Assembly: GCA_036244855.1 (NCBI GenBank)
Contig: BQKZ01000094.1
Location: forward strand, 70,033 to 134,032
Length of the DNA: 64,000 bases
DNA from: Temnopleurus reevesii
Taxonomy: Eukaryota > Echinodermata > Echinoidea > Temnopleuroida > Temnopleuridae
Direction of reading: 5' to 3'
Of the stretch, positions 25,646 to 37,192 are shown piece after piece (position 1 is the first letter of the stretch; each line of letters begins with the position of its first letter). The notes beneath the pieces were generated by a model, which did no database searches, had not been told where the DNA came from, and saw nothing but the letters and a program-made list of their open reading frames with translations. A program made the position numbers and the translations under genes.

Positions 25646-26747
25646 GTTCGAGCTGTTGTGTGTGCAGATGTGTGTGTTTTTGCAGTAAATACGCATAGTG
25701 TGCATTTACTCTGTCTGAATTTTATTTTAGTTGAGTCCTATTTATAATTTTGTTACAAACGACTTTAAATTGAGGTTTATATAGAATTATGCAACCTCAT
25801 TCAAGAGACAAAATGGGAGCTCACGAGAAAGTCATATTCTAAGAGTATATCAAGATGACCTCAACGGAGTCCTTCCTTTTGTAAACATGGTATTTTAGAA
25901 GCTGTATCACTATTTTATTGAGGAAAAGTTATATATTTTCGGTGACAAAGTTTCTCCATAAGTAAATATGAATATAAAGTATCGATCCTCTTACACAAAA
26001 GTATTTGACACTCAAACAGAAATTTCGTATGATTACATTTTTGTAAAAAAAAATAATAAAAAGGGAAATCAAATCAAAATAAGATTGATTTGAATCAAAA
26101 CATTTAAAGAATCTCAGTAAAATATTAAGTTGAATAAGAAATGGAGCACCTATGTTGTGCATACAAAAATCTTTGAAATCATAAGTACTTCAGGTTACTT
26201 TGGCTGACAAAATGATAAAAGCCTTGTCTGGATTAAGTAATTCACTTATACTAATTTTCACAGGCTTTGTTGATGTATCATCTCAAACTTGAAATATACT
26301 ATCAGACTACAAGGACATCGAATTTTGTTTTGGTCAGTGGAACTGTTGGCATTCAAAGCGATACACGAAGTAAACAACTAACTTAAAACGTGCTATCCGA
26401 AACGTTGATGGTCGATATTTATCCACGTACTTCGAAGAAATTTCGCGTGGTCAGATTTTTTGTCTGAAAATGATCGGAATCTGATCGCCCCGGGGGCCGG
26501 GACAAGGTGTGACGAATATACGGATCAACAACATCTTCAGAAGATGAGCCGCCATGTTGAATGCATATCTTCTGCAGCCATAAAAGCGAACCCGGAGGTG
26601 GTGTTCAATTTTGGCGGGATACATTGAAGGAATAATCAACAAACCTTGTGTGTTTCCGACGTTTCAATACGCACATATTCCTTCTGTCACGCCTGTATCG
26701 TAAATGTTATAAGCTGTGCGATGCCCGAGCGAAGATGCTTAGATGAA

Positions 26748-26748
<1 letters not shown>

Positions 26749-26781
<33 letters not shown>

Positions 26782-27270
26782 TGTGTGTGTTGTGTTTGTG
26801 TATTTGTATGTAGGTGAAAAGATGGAGTGGATGTGTGTGTGTTGTGCGTGTGGGGGTTTATGCATTGTTGGTATCAGGATGTTGGTGGATAGGTGAGTGA
26901 TTCGGTGTGTCTGCTTATTTATTTGTCAGTGTGCGAGTTTGTGCATTTATTGTGTTTATATATATTTGTGAGTATGTATGTGTGTGTTTGTGTGGGCGTT
27001 CAAAAAATGCCAAATGCTATTGTGTTTATGAGGATTTGTTCGTTTGGAGAGGGGTAAAGCTAGATAATGTGCGTGCGTGTGGGAGCATGTGGGTATGTGT
27101 GTAGGTTTGTTTAGGTGGGTGTGTGTTAATGTATGTGTGTGTTTTTGTTTGTGTATTTGAATGTGCGTTTGTGTATGTAGGTGTGCTTGAATATATGTGT
27201 GTTTGTGTATATGTGTGTTTTTGTTTGTGTGTATGTTTGTGTATTTGTGTGTGTGTATGTGTGTGTGAAG
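26749..27270. repeat. TG-rich low-complexity region, copy 1
   Basis: A (GT)n core at 26749-26777 is followed by about 500 bp of irregular TG-rich sequence. Short Cys/Val-rich frames here are repeat translations. It is duplicated at 28348-28890. Confidence 0.9.
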
Positions 27271-27521
27271 ATGGAGGAACGGAGTGTGCTCCATGTTGGC
27301 AGGAGAGACAACAATATGAGCGTGGGTGTAGTGGTTACCTGAATACTTTGAAATGTTGACACTTTGTGATGATTTCTTGGAAGTGATGTGTTTATGTATT
27401 GTGGAGCCTCTTTTTTTGCAGCAATATTAGTTCGTATGTGGTAAAATTTACACATTTCGAAATGTGATGAAGATGTGAATGTAAAATAAGACACCTCCGT
27501 GATGTAAAACGTATCATATTN

Positions 27522-27541
27522 GCTACCCTGGGTAAATAAGA

Positions 27542-27575
<34 letters not shown>
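27522..27575 (+). mobile_element. SINE 3' tail with (ATT)n, starting at an N
   Basis: GCTACCCTGGGTAAATAAGA followed by about ten ATT units looks like the 3' end of a SINE and starts directly after the N at 27521. It may be the missing 3' end of the family B element cut at 24725. This link is inferred from the matching gap structure and not from overlapping sequence. Confidence 0.6.
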
Positions 27576-27576
<1 letters not shown>

Positions 27577-27617
27577 TAAACATGCTTCATTATATGTTTA
27601 AGAAAAGTTAAGAAAAG

Positions 27618-28348
27618 TCAGAAATGTCGTTTGATTACATTTTTGTAAAGTTGTTTGGGAAGAGAAAATCAAATGAAAACAAAATTTGATTTAAATCAAA
27701 ACATCTAAAAAGATGTCAGTAAAATATCAAATGGAATTAGAAAGGGAGCGCCTGTGTTGTGCATACAAAAATCGTTTAAATCATGAGTACTCCTGATTGC
27801 TTTGGCTGACAAAATGATAAAAACCTTGTCTGGATTAAGTAATTCACTTATACTAATTTTCATAGGCTTTGTTGATGTCTCATCTCAAACTTGAAATATA
27901 CTATCAGACTACAAGGACATCGAATTTTGTTTTGGTCAGTGGAACTGTTGGCATTCAAAGCGATACACGAAGTAAACAACTAACTTAAAACGTGCTATCC
28001 GAAACGTTGATGGTCGATATTTATCCACGTACTTCGAAGAAATTTCGCGTGGTCAGATTTTTTGTCTGAAAATGATCGGAATCTGATCGCCCCGGGGGCC
28101 GGGACAAGGTGTGACGAATATACGGATCAACAACATCTTCAGAAGATGAGCCGCCATGTTGAATGCATATCTTCTGCAGCCATAAAAGCGAACCCGGAGG
28201 TGGTGTTCAATTTTGGCGGGATACATTGAAGGAATAATCAACAAACCTTGTGTGTTTCCGACGTTTCAATACGCACATATTCCTTCTGTCACGCCTGTAT
28301 CGTAAATGTTATAAGCTGTGCGATGCCCGAGCGAAGATGCTTAGATGA

Positions 28349-28390
<42 letters not shown>

Positions 28391-29138
28391 ATGTGTGTTT
28401 GTGTGTGTGTTGTGTTTGTGTATTTGTATGTAGGTGAAAAGATGGAGTGGATGTGTGTGTGTTGTGCGTGTGGGGGTTTATGCATTGTTGGTATCAGGAT
28501 GTTGGTGGATAGGTGAGTGATTCGGTGTGTCTGCTTATTTATTTGTCAGTGTGCGAGTTTGTGCATTTATTGTGTTTATATATATTTGTGAGTATGTATG
28601 TGTGTGTTTGTGTGGGCGTTCAAAAAATGCCAAATGCTATTGTGTTTATGAGGATTTGTTCGTTTGGAGAGGGGTAAAGCTAGATAATGTGCGTGCGTGT
28701 GGGAGCATGTGGGTATGTGTGTAGGTTTGTTTAGGTGGGTGTGTGTTAATGTATGTGTGTGTTTTTGTTTGTGTATTTGAATGTGCGTTTGTGTATGTAG
28801 GTGTGCTTGAATATATGTGTGTTTGTGTATATGTGTGTTTTTGTTTGTGTGTATGTTTGTGTATTTGTGTGTGTGTATGTGTGTGTGAAGATGGAGGAAC
28901 GGAGTGTGCTCCATGTTGGCAGGAGAGACAACAATATGAGCGTGGGTGTAGTGGTTACCTGAATACTTTGAAATGTTGACACTTTGTGATGATTTCTTGG
29001 AAGTGATGTGTTTATGTATTGTGGAGCCTCTTTTTTGCAGCAATATTAGTTCGTATGTGGTAAAATTGACACATTTCGAAATGTGATGAAGATGTGAATG
29101 TAAAATAAGACACCTCCGTGATGTAAAACGTATCATAT
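27618..29138. repeat. Duplicated block, right copy (matches 26021-27520)
   Basis: The first 210 or so bases are visibly diverged from 26021-26218, while from 27836 onward the copies are nearly identical, differing mainly in GT-repeat length (28348 versus 26749) and a handful of single bases. The block contains a long TG-rich, low-complexity stretch. The large His/Thr-rich minus-strand reading frame here is just (CA)n translated. Confidence 0.85.
28348..28890. repeat. TG-rich low-complexity region, copy 2
   Basis: It is nearly identical to 26749-27270 with a longer, cleaner GT core. The 204-codon His/Thr-rich minus-strand frame across it is a CA-repeat translation. Confidence 0.9.
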
Positions 29139-29689
29139 CATGTAATGAATTTATTATCTCACTAATTTTGCGATCAAATTCTCCTAACATGCCGGTAAAT
29201 GCAATTTATTAATTAGGGAGTTTATAGAATGGTAATAAGAGGCATTCGATGGCTAAAAGATAATCAACATCATTCGGTGTTAATATAGATTTATTCATAT
29301 ACGGTATTTGAAAGGATTTCATATAGATGGATTAGAAATGGCGATCTTCGTTATGCACCATTTTTGCATACAGACCGAATTTTTGGTTTGTACGCACTGT
29401 GCAGTAATAACCTGATGAAGAACAAAAACAAATATTGGCAACAAAACAAATCAGGACAATAAGAGAACAAATAATGAGAATAGCATCATGATAGCAGAGT
29501 GTTCGAGGCATTATAAGATGCTCAACACATGCATTGTTGAAGGGAAGATACGGGCTCATGAGAACATGAAAAATAGACCAACATAATCATTTTAAGGTCG
29601 TCTTCGTTTTGTTGTCATTCCGAATACCAACATGATGTCGACACTTTCGCTCTAAGCTCGTGATCAACAACGATTAGGACTTTGCCCCC

Positions 29690-29760
29690 GGCAGTCACTT
29701 TGATCTTCGCGACGACCTCTGACCTCGACACGTGACCGATGACGCACAGGGGTCAAATAC
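29690..29760. promoter_or_regulatory. Possible regulatory site: Tcf/Lef and nuclear-receptor motifs
   Basis: CTTTGATC at 29698-29705 is a full Tcf/Lef consensus core. TGACCTC, TGACCG and GGGGTCAA half-site-like motifs follow within 50 bases. Short motifs occur by chance; no conservation data are available. Confidence 0.2.
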
Positions 29761-30099
29761 CCTTTCCGCGTGAGAGACGTTCAGGTTCAAGATGTACTTC
29801 GCTGATGTCATTTTCTTCACAAGCCCATATACAAGAGAGCAATTTTACGCGACAATCTTCGAACTCATTGGTCCCTTGTCATTGTGAGAAATGTACCAAG
29901 TTTTGTATACCATTTTCTATTCTCGTCACATGAAGGAATGAAAAATAGTACGTTGTCCTACATTATTTGATCAAAATGTCTTATTCCTTGAATATTGTGT
30001 ATATAGACATAAATCCGTAACATTCTATGTATAATTTGTAACACTGCCTATACAATTCCGCCTCATACTCCTCCACTGCTATCTTCCTCCGTCTAGTAA

Positions 30100-30272
30100 T
30101 TATTGCTACTACTACTACTACTGCTACTGCTACTACTACTACTAATATTACTACTACTAATACTACTACTACTACTATTACTACTATTACTACTACAAAT
30201 ACTACTACTAATACTTATACTAACAGTAACACTAATACTACTTATACTCTTATTACTGCTACGTGGTAGAGA
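30100..30272. repeat. (CTA)n imperfect microsatellite
   Basis: About 170 bp of CTA/CTG/TTA triplets, producing a poly-leucine frame that is not a gene. A weaker echo occurs at 30432-30470. Confidence 0.95.
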
Positions 30273-31430
30273 GTTTTACTGTCAATAAGCCCCCGTCCAA
30301 CGTTTTCAAGAACCCACTATATTTTGTTTTTCATCCATAATTTTTGTTCAGCTCAGATTCTTGAAAGAATGATATGTTCGCATCATTTATACTCGTCTTT
30401 CAACGGCCATATGTACTACAGAGTGTATGAATACGACTACTTCTACTACTACTGCTACTGCATCAACTCTTCTAACAGCGTCACCAACATCACTATAGCA
30501 GCCTCGATGTCATTTTTTTATCATGCTCGTGATTAATTTCATTTATCTATACACTTTTCTATTTTGTACTTTTTTTCAAACACCCATTCGTTTATCATCT
30601 ATCATTTACTACTCTTATAAAATTACACCACATAAAATATGTGTTCAAACACAAGCGAAATATTATCGAAACTATCCATTCTTGTCCTTGAACTTGTATG
30701 TATACAAACTAGCCCCTAGTGCGTAGTACAGGCCCAAACAACCAATTATGTACCGGCCCAGGAAACTAAAACCGATCCCCTGAAATCCCCCAATCACTCG
30801 TAACATCTTATTTCATTTTAATAACTACATAATTGTTTTTCTATCATCCATGTTTTGCTAAGTGAATATGTCGGCGTTCCCTGGATATATAACCAAAGTA
30901 CGTGCCCAATTATTTGATTTACATGGGCGTTGTCTTTTCAATATCAGAAAAATTGGATTTAGCATGAGGGCAGATCCACTGAGGATAATATCACCATTCC
31001 TCAAACATTTCATCGAGAGGTAAGGGAAAACACTGTATAAATCCTATATATCTCAGTCTTATTCCAAAAAGAAATAGGTAAAATATTAATGAATATGGAT
31101 GAAAAAGGAGCATGCTTACTTGTTTTGTTAAATTATGCAAAATATTGGGTAAAAATCTGTTTTCACACCATACTGCGTATATGTTTCCCTTTTGCCCGAT
31201 ATTGAGCAAAGTTGTGTTTTTTCAAAGAATGTGTACATGTATATACCCTGTGAGTTTAAGGGACAAAGACCTGGGACAAAGTAAACAATCTCCAGTAAAG
31301 CATGAATGATAGCCAGAAGGACACAAAGAAATTTTCATCCTTCTTTTTCTGTGGAAAATGTTGAACAGTAGTCGCATCTGGGACTTTCTTTCGTGATCTT
31401 GAATCTGTTGTGAATGGTTGAGAATGATTT

Positions 31431-31458
31431 GTTTAGTTTAGTTTAGTTTAGTTTAGTT
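31431..31458. repeat. (GTTTA)n microsatellite, possibly a LINE tail
   Basis: Five to six GTTTA units are followed by GTTATTTTCTTCTGCATACA and A/T-rich sequence to about 31575. This arrangement can be the tail and 3' UTR of a reverse-oriented non-LTR element, but there is no coding remnant. Confidence 0.7.
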
Positions 31459-31943
31459 ATTTTCTTCTGCATACAACATAATTTAGTAGTACAGTAAAAT
31501 ATAACATGATTCAAGAGTATCATTTTGACAAAAGGCCACAAAAATGAACATAAATATAAAATAAAATACTTTAAACTGTGGTGACAATTTGTCAACAATA
31601 CACGTAAATCATAGAAGAAGGATTATCTTGAAAGCAAATTGCTTGAAAAAAATAAGACAACCCTGAGAAAAACTGATTTGTTCACTTTGTCCCAGTCATT
31701 TGTCACCTCTGCTCACAGTGACGATATAGGCTACTTGTTTTACACTATTGGATGGGATTTGGCATCGGTCAGGGGTGTGGACAAGCGACCTTATTTCCGA
31801 TGACTTTATTGATAAGCAAGTAAAGAAAAAAAACAGTAAAAAGAAGTTTTGTCGTTATTCCCGTTCAATGAGATGGAAATTGAGTTTCCCTCTACCGATG
31901 CCTCTTGATCATAAAACGCACACTTTGCTAAGGAAAAGTAAAA

Positions 31944-32050
31944 TGGAATGCGGCTCTCATTATAGATCATCAATATAAGGAACGCGGCCCTCTGACATGG
32001 AATGCGGCTCTCATTATAGATCATCAATATAAGGAACGCGGCCCTCTGAC
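31944..32050. repeat. 54-bp tandem duplication leading into a C/A tract
   Basis: TGGAATGCGGCTCTCATTAT and the following 34 bases occur at 31944 and again at 31998, essentially identical. The second copy runs straight into the poly-C tract containing the N at 32065. Confidence 0.95.
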
Positions 32051-32090
32051 CCCCCCCCCCCCCCNCCCCCCCCCCCCAAAAAAAAAGACT
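32051..32090. repeat. Poly-C/poly-A tract interrupted by an N
   Basis: A run of C (32051-32080, broken by an N at 32065) changes directly to a run of A. The N probably marks an unresolved homopolymer length or a contig join. Confidence 0.9.
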
Positions 32091-32827
32091 TTAAGATCTT
32101 ATAATTGGTCCATTTTGGGGATCAGTCTACTACCATTCGACGAGCTTCAAATTTGGCACCTCTCGCCAATATTTGGGCCCTTTGTGCTACAAATTTCGCT
32201 CCCCACACCCCTGACCCAGGGTAAAGGCTAGAGCCACCAAAGCCGCCCCCATGTGTGCATAAAATATTACATAGATTTTGCAATAATGAATAGAAATATT
32301 GAATCGAATTTAATATACCAGGCTTTAATCATGATTTATTATGTTGGCTTTGAAAACATAGAACTTTTTGGAAATAGAAATCAAGTTACGTGAATGAAAT
32401 GACCATGCTATTGTGTTTGTTTGCAAAGTAAAGAAAAAAAGTGTTTCGATCTACTGTTTTGAAATTTCTCTATGGGCACCAAACTTTAGAGCATACAAAG
32501 AAGACATCATGGAGTAGATATATTCTATTCGTTCCTTCCTCGAGATAGTTGGAAATATCTGACTCTGCAAAGAACTGTCAGTTATGATCCACTGTCTCGA
32601 ACTTTCTCTTTCGGCACCCAAATTTTTCAGGATGCAAGCATGCAGACAAGTCAAACATTAAAAGAATGTAATACTAAACGAAGCGTGACTACACGATGTC
32701 ATCTTGTTGTTTCTATACTTCGATACTATATACCATACGGCGCAACATATTTGATAAATTCCCGACGAGGCAAAGGTCCCATCGCTCAGCGCGTTCGCCT
32801 CACCTGCCTAGATTGCCGCCTGCCCGC

Positions 32828-32860
32828 CCGACCCCGGGATGTTTCAACATCGCGGGTCGG
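32828..32860. repeat. Short GC-rich hairpin
   Basis: CCGACCCCGGGATGTT pairs with AACATCGCGGGTCGG across a two-base loop, about 15 base pairs with one bulge and one mismatch. The upstream TCGCTCAGCGCGTTCGC is vaguely like a tRNA A box. It could be a degenerate SINE head or a structured element. Confidence 0.5.
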
Positions 32861-32939
32861 GTTACGTGCGTGCGTGCGTAGTGCGCAGGTGAGGACATGA
32901 TAGTTGCTGTCATCACGAGGCTGCTAAGACGGTAAAAGT

Positions 32940-33015
32940 CGTGCATTTAGGGAGGGGGCGGCAGGGGCGGATCCAGGAGGGGGCGAGCGTGGCCTGTCCC
33001 CCCAAAAAAAGATGT
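32940..33015. repeat. Short repeat-like segment with GGATCCAGGA motif and C(n)A(n) tract
   Basis: GCAGGGGCGGATCCAGGAGG precedes GGCCTGTCCCCCCAAAAAAA. The first motif resembles one at 23443 and the second is one of several C-run/A-run junctions in the window. It is probably a fragment of a dispersed repeat. Confidence 0.35.
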
Positions 33016-36000
33016 TGGTTGTTTATCACGGCCTCACCCCCAGTAGACCAGGAGGAATCGTTAAATCGTTACTTTAGAAAAAAAATATATATGATTTCAT
33101 TCATTTTTGTATTCTTAGGCCTATCTACTCTTTCTTTTATCAAATTTATTTGTCTATTGCTTTGCTTGTAAGGTCGACGACAGAATTTAATGCGGAGCTC
33201 TTGTTTTTGTTTCTATTGGAGAAATTTGGGGTATAATAAACAAAATTTGGCCTCTGCCGGTTCGAATTCTGGGTCCACTTGTAGAGGAGGTTACTCGAAG
33301 GAATTAAGTGTAGCGATGTTGAACTTGGAACTGCCTTGCATAATGTCGATGCTTACACTGGCATGATATCATTCGTGTTTCACAAAGTTACGGTAGCCAA
33401 AGAGTATTGTTGCATGAAGACAAAATAAATCCCGACATAGCACCAATTCAGCGGGCTTCCTATCACACAACGTTTTAATTCTATAGAAGGACACTGAATG
33501 TGTTACTCATTTAGTGTAACAGTACCCTCTGGCTCCCGTCACTTCGTGAAAACACGGAAGATATGACATAAATAGTGAATTAAATTGTGAAACACTGTAT
33601 TTTCCTAAAATCATATTTCCCTTTGTCAAATATCATACAAATAATGCATGATATATCATACACTATACTGGATTATGTACAGGACATCATGTTTTAGCTA
33701 CATTTACTCCACAATAATGATTCCTGCGAGATTGGTACATAATTTCTGTTTCATCAATGTGTCGCGCAATTATGAAATTGTAAGCGTCCCGGGCCCATAT
33801 TTCAAATGGATTAGAGAAGGGACAAATTTAAACGTGAAGGGGGAGGGAGAGGGAAAGAGGCTCACCATAAAGTAACACTTCCAAAGATGTTTACGGATAA
33901 TAGGTCATAAACTGACACAAAATTGTTTGTCAATTTACCACTTTTCCCTTTTTTCTGTCCCGTTTTCCTGAAAAGTGGAGAGGGCACAAGGGGGAGATGG
34001 TTTTGTTCGGTGTTTTTCTCAAACCAAGAAGGACTTTTGATCGTCGTCAAAACGCCTCAAAATCCAGACGTTGGACATTCATCGGAGGGTAATTGGGAGG
34101 GCAGGATGACAAAAGTCCAACAATTCTTAGTGAAAGCCTATTGGACTGCTCAATCGGCTATTATGAACCCTCAGCGAGGTATCGTTCTCTTTGTGGTGAA
34201 AGCAGCAAATAATACCATTATCATTACACGCATCCCAGACTTAAGCGCCCTTCCAATAATCGGCGGGGACTTCTGAAAGGGATAGATAATTCCTCGATTT
34301 CCTATCTTTCTCATCATTTATCAAGCTTACAGGCAAGAATGTTACAGCTTCTATTCTCCCCGAAAATGCTGCCTGTTCGCACTGGCGTAAACTCTCACTC
34401 GGTCACTTCGAGTGGCGTCACTGCGAAGGCGCCGCGGAGGGGAACACACGCAGATACATTGAGAAAGGGGTTGTGCACCACACTAAGGGTATACAAACCA
34501 TGTTTTGATAATGATAACATAATGTTTGTTGAGCGCAGAGTGGACGAACCCAAACGTGGTTTTTCTGGCAGACACGGGATGAAGGATGTTTTTTAAAGGA
34601 TTCACGAATAATTTTCATTTCATCCTTTATTTCGACATGAAAAGGAGTAAGATGGAGAAGTTAATAATTCGAGTTTATTTGTCGAGTTAAATACCACTTA
34701 TCATAATCGAGGATAGCCTACTATCAGAAAATAGTCAAAATTCTCAGTTGTAATCTCATCCATCTAGTATTATTAAACGAACACATAAAATATATTTGTT
34801 TAGCAATCTAAAATTATAGAAAGAATCTTGTATTACCTGATCGTTTTTATTTATTCATGATTACAAAATTACTTGCATAATCCCAGCCTTGCTTTTTATT
34901 GCAAACATAAAATGCAAATAATATCCAACAACTGTGTACCATTTTGTTTAGGACCATGATGTTTGTATGAATCTAAGATATCAAATGAAGCTGTTAAAAC
35001 GTCTTTTGAGAAAAGAGAATATTCTAAACATAGTTCTCAATCTGCTGTGGATCAGTCATTTCATCAGTATATGTTGCATAAATACATTTCCACAGCCTAT
35101 CATACTTGTATTTCGGTTTTACACAATAACTGGTTGAAAATATATGGGATTCCAAAGTAAATCTGAAGAACTGTTTAAGAAATTATTTCACAGAGGCAGA
35201 TCAAAACATTAAACCCGGGTGATAATGATAAAAGCACTTATGAGCCTTAGCGGTACAATTAAAACATATCTGAATCTAAAAAAAAGAAATGCATGGGTTC
35301 ATCAAACATTTTTCTTATTTAATCTTCTAAAATCTATTATGATGGAGGAGATCAGAGTAGTTGTTGTTTTCTTTTGTGTGTATGTCATTTTGTCTGTTTA
35401 GTTGTGTTTCTCTGTGTGTGTTTTAAAGTAGGATTTAAAAAAATTGGTACTAATTTAGGTCAAAATGACGACGAGACGAAATCGTACAAATTCTAAAGCT
35501 TGCTTCTCTTGTATTTCGTGAATCATATTACTCTAATTATTTTGTCATTAATCATATGTCAACCTCTTTGACACCATTAATGTAAGGTATATAAATGAAA
35601 GATTACTACTACACAATTGATGCAAAATGGAGAAGTTTATTAGCAAATCATATAAATGATATAAGCCCACTAATGATCGAATGGTCAGCGGTCATTTTAA
35701 CAGAAAAGAATAGATAATGAACAAATAGATTTGACCTCCGGTCACCGATTTTTATATTCCCTCTGAACATTGCGTGTTGTAATGATCAAATGGTAGTAAT
35801 TATTTTGCAGGGCGCGGGATTGATAACTTCCTAATCAAATTACATGGGAGTGGCATTGTTGCAAAGATGCCATTTGTCAAAGTTAGTGCAGACTTAAATC
35901 GCTCTTGTCAAGATGGTCAAAGGATGGTCACTCCATTCATACTCTGTGGCTGGGATTAATTCTCAGAGATTATATATAATGAATGAAGTAAAAAGTACAC

Positions 36001-36169
36001 ATGATACGATTGATGTGCAGTACATGAAAATCATAATACCCGATTATCTAAGGCCGTTGACTATCATGTTGCACGTTGATTGGAATTTACCATTATTGTA
36101 ATCAATAATAACTATTGTTGGTTTTAATAGTTTAATAGTAGTAGCAGTTTTAATAGTTGTGAATACTAG

Positions 36170-36250
36170 TTGATAATAATAATAGTAACATTAATAGTAA
36201 TTATAATGATAATAACAATAACGATAATAATGATAGTAGTAGTAGTACTA
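36170..36250. repeat. AAT/AGT-rich imperfect microsatellite
   Basis: Irregular AATAGTAATA triplet sequence ending in AGTAGTAGTAGTA. Confidence 0.8.
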
Positions 36251-36473
36251 GGATAGAATATATTATCTTAATTATTCGTTTATGAAAATTGATTTGAGGT
36301 TTTATTTCAACGAACGAATTATCTTTTTTACATAAATATAAGTGTCGTATCAGTAATAAGTAATATTGATAATGATAATTATTACCAAAATAAGGAAATG
36401 ATGGGTATAGGTCCCCCTAAAAGGTATAAATAACAACAAATGTTTCCCCGTCGATATGGCCTGTGGTTGACAG

Positions 36474-36505
36474 CCCCCCCCCCCCCCCCAAAAATAAAAA
36501 AAAAA
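36474..36505. repeat. Poly-C/poly-A tract
   Basis: A run of about 16 C passes into A-rich sequence (AAAAATAAAAAAAAAAC). Confidence 0.9.
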
Positions 36506-36568
36506 CAGATATGATTAATCAGGCAAAAATAGGTAGAAATGATCGTCTATCAGTGTCTGTGCGTTGCT

Positions 36569-36812
36569 AAAAGGCCCAATCACACATTTTGCGCTCTTAA
36601 CCAACGTCTATCCGGCGTTTCCCTGACCAAAAATATATACGCAATAAAGACGCTTGGCTACCGTTACCATGCATGTGCGTGGGTTGAGCGATAGCCGAAT
36701 ATCATCGGCAGTCAAGCGTCTTTCCCGCGTATTTGTGCGTTCATGGAGCACAATAAACTTGTTTTAAAAAACGGGACAGACATTGGCTAGAAGCGCAAGT
36801 GCGTGACTACAA
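36569..36812. mobile_element. MITE-like inverted-repeat element, copy 2
   Basis: The left end, AAAAGGCCCAATCACACATT then TTGCGCTCTTAACCAACGTCT, pairs with the reverse complement of the right end, TCACGCACTTGCGCTTCTAG then CCAATGTCT. Its length of about 244 bp nearly equals that of the 9.1 kb element. The internal GCGTATTTGTGCGTTCATGG and GAGCA match it in the same orientation. These are hallmarks of a short non-autonomous DNA transposon; the superfamily cannot be told. Confidence 0.65.
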
Positions 36813-37079
36813 TTAAATAGGGGCACCCCTCCCCCTCCCCCTCCAACAATTTTTTTTTCATATGTTGGAATGAGAAGTAAAAAACGAGGGTAAAGGAGTG
36901 AGAATTCAGGAATTAGATGAAATAGATTGTGGGCAGAAAGCTAGACAGAAAGCGATAAAACGAAAGTAGAGCTGGGAGAGATAGAAAACGGGAATAAAAT
37001 ATAGAAGAAACGAGTAGAGAGCGATAAACAGAAAGCGATTAAAAGGAAAGTGGGGCATGGTAGAGAGAAACAATATAAA

Positions 37080-37089
37080 ATAGAGAGAG

Positions 37090-37141
<52 letters not shown>

Positions 37142-37192
37142 AAAGAGAGAGATAGAGAAAGGAAGAGAAAGAAAGAAAAGAAGAAAGAAAGG
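37080..37192. repeat. (GA)n polypurine tract
   Basis: Uninterrupted GA dinucleotides (about 37093-37132) within a longer purine-only stretch. Arg/Glu-rich and Ser/Leu-rich frames here are artefacts. Confidence 0.95.

Larger units (their letters stand above)
24727..27520. repeat. Segment bounded by two Ns, probably an alternative haplotype of both flanks
   Basis: Its left part aligns with 23237-24605 and its right part (from about 26021) aligns with 27618-29138, in the same order and orientation. Both ends stop exactly at single Ns. The simplest reading is a contig from the second haplotype placed into the gap between two contigs of the first, giving a false tandem duplication. A real tandem duplication is the alternative. 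Confidence 0.7.
29139..36473. other. Mostly non-coding, nothing recognised outside listed repeats
   Basis: This stretch contains the CTA and GTTTA microsatellites, the 54-bp duplication, the C/A tract and the hairpin listed separately. Frames of 60 to 117 codons, for example 33923-34276 (+), have no recognisable domain. Confidence 0.5.

Noticed and set aside
28576..29190. 204-codon minus-strand reading frame rich in His and Thr
   Set aside because: Most of it is the translation of a TG/CA-rich low-complexity region duplicated from 26.9 kb; no domain, and the frame is broken in the other copy.
30103..30288. Poly-leucine frame
   Set aside because: Translation of an imperfect CTA repeat.
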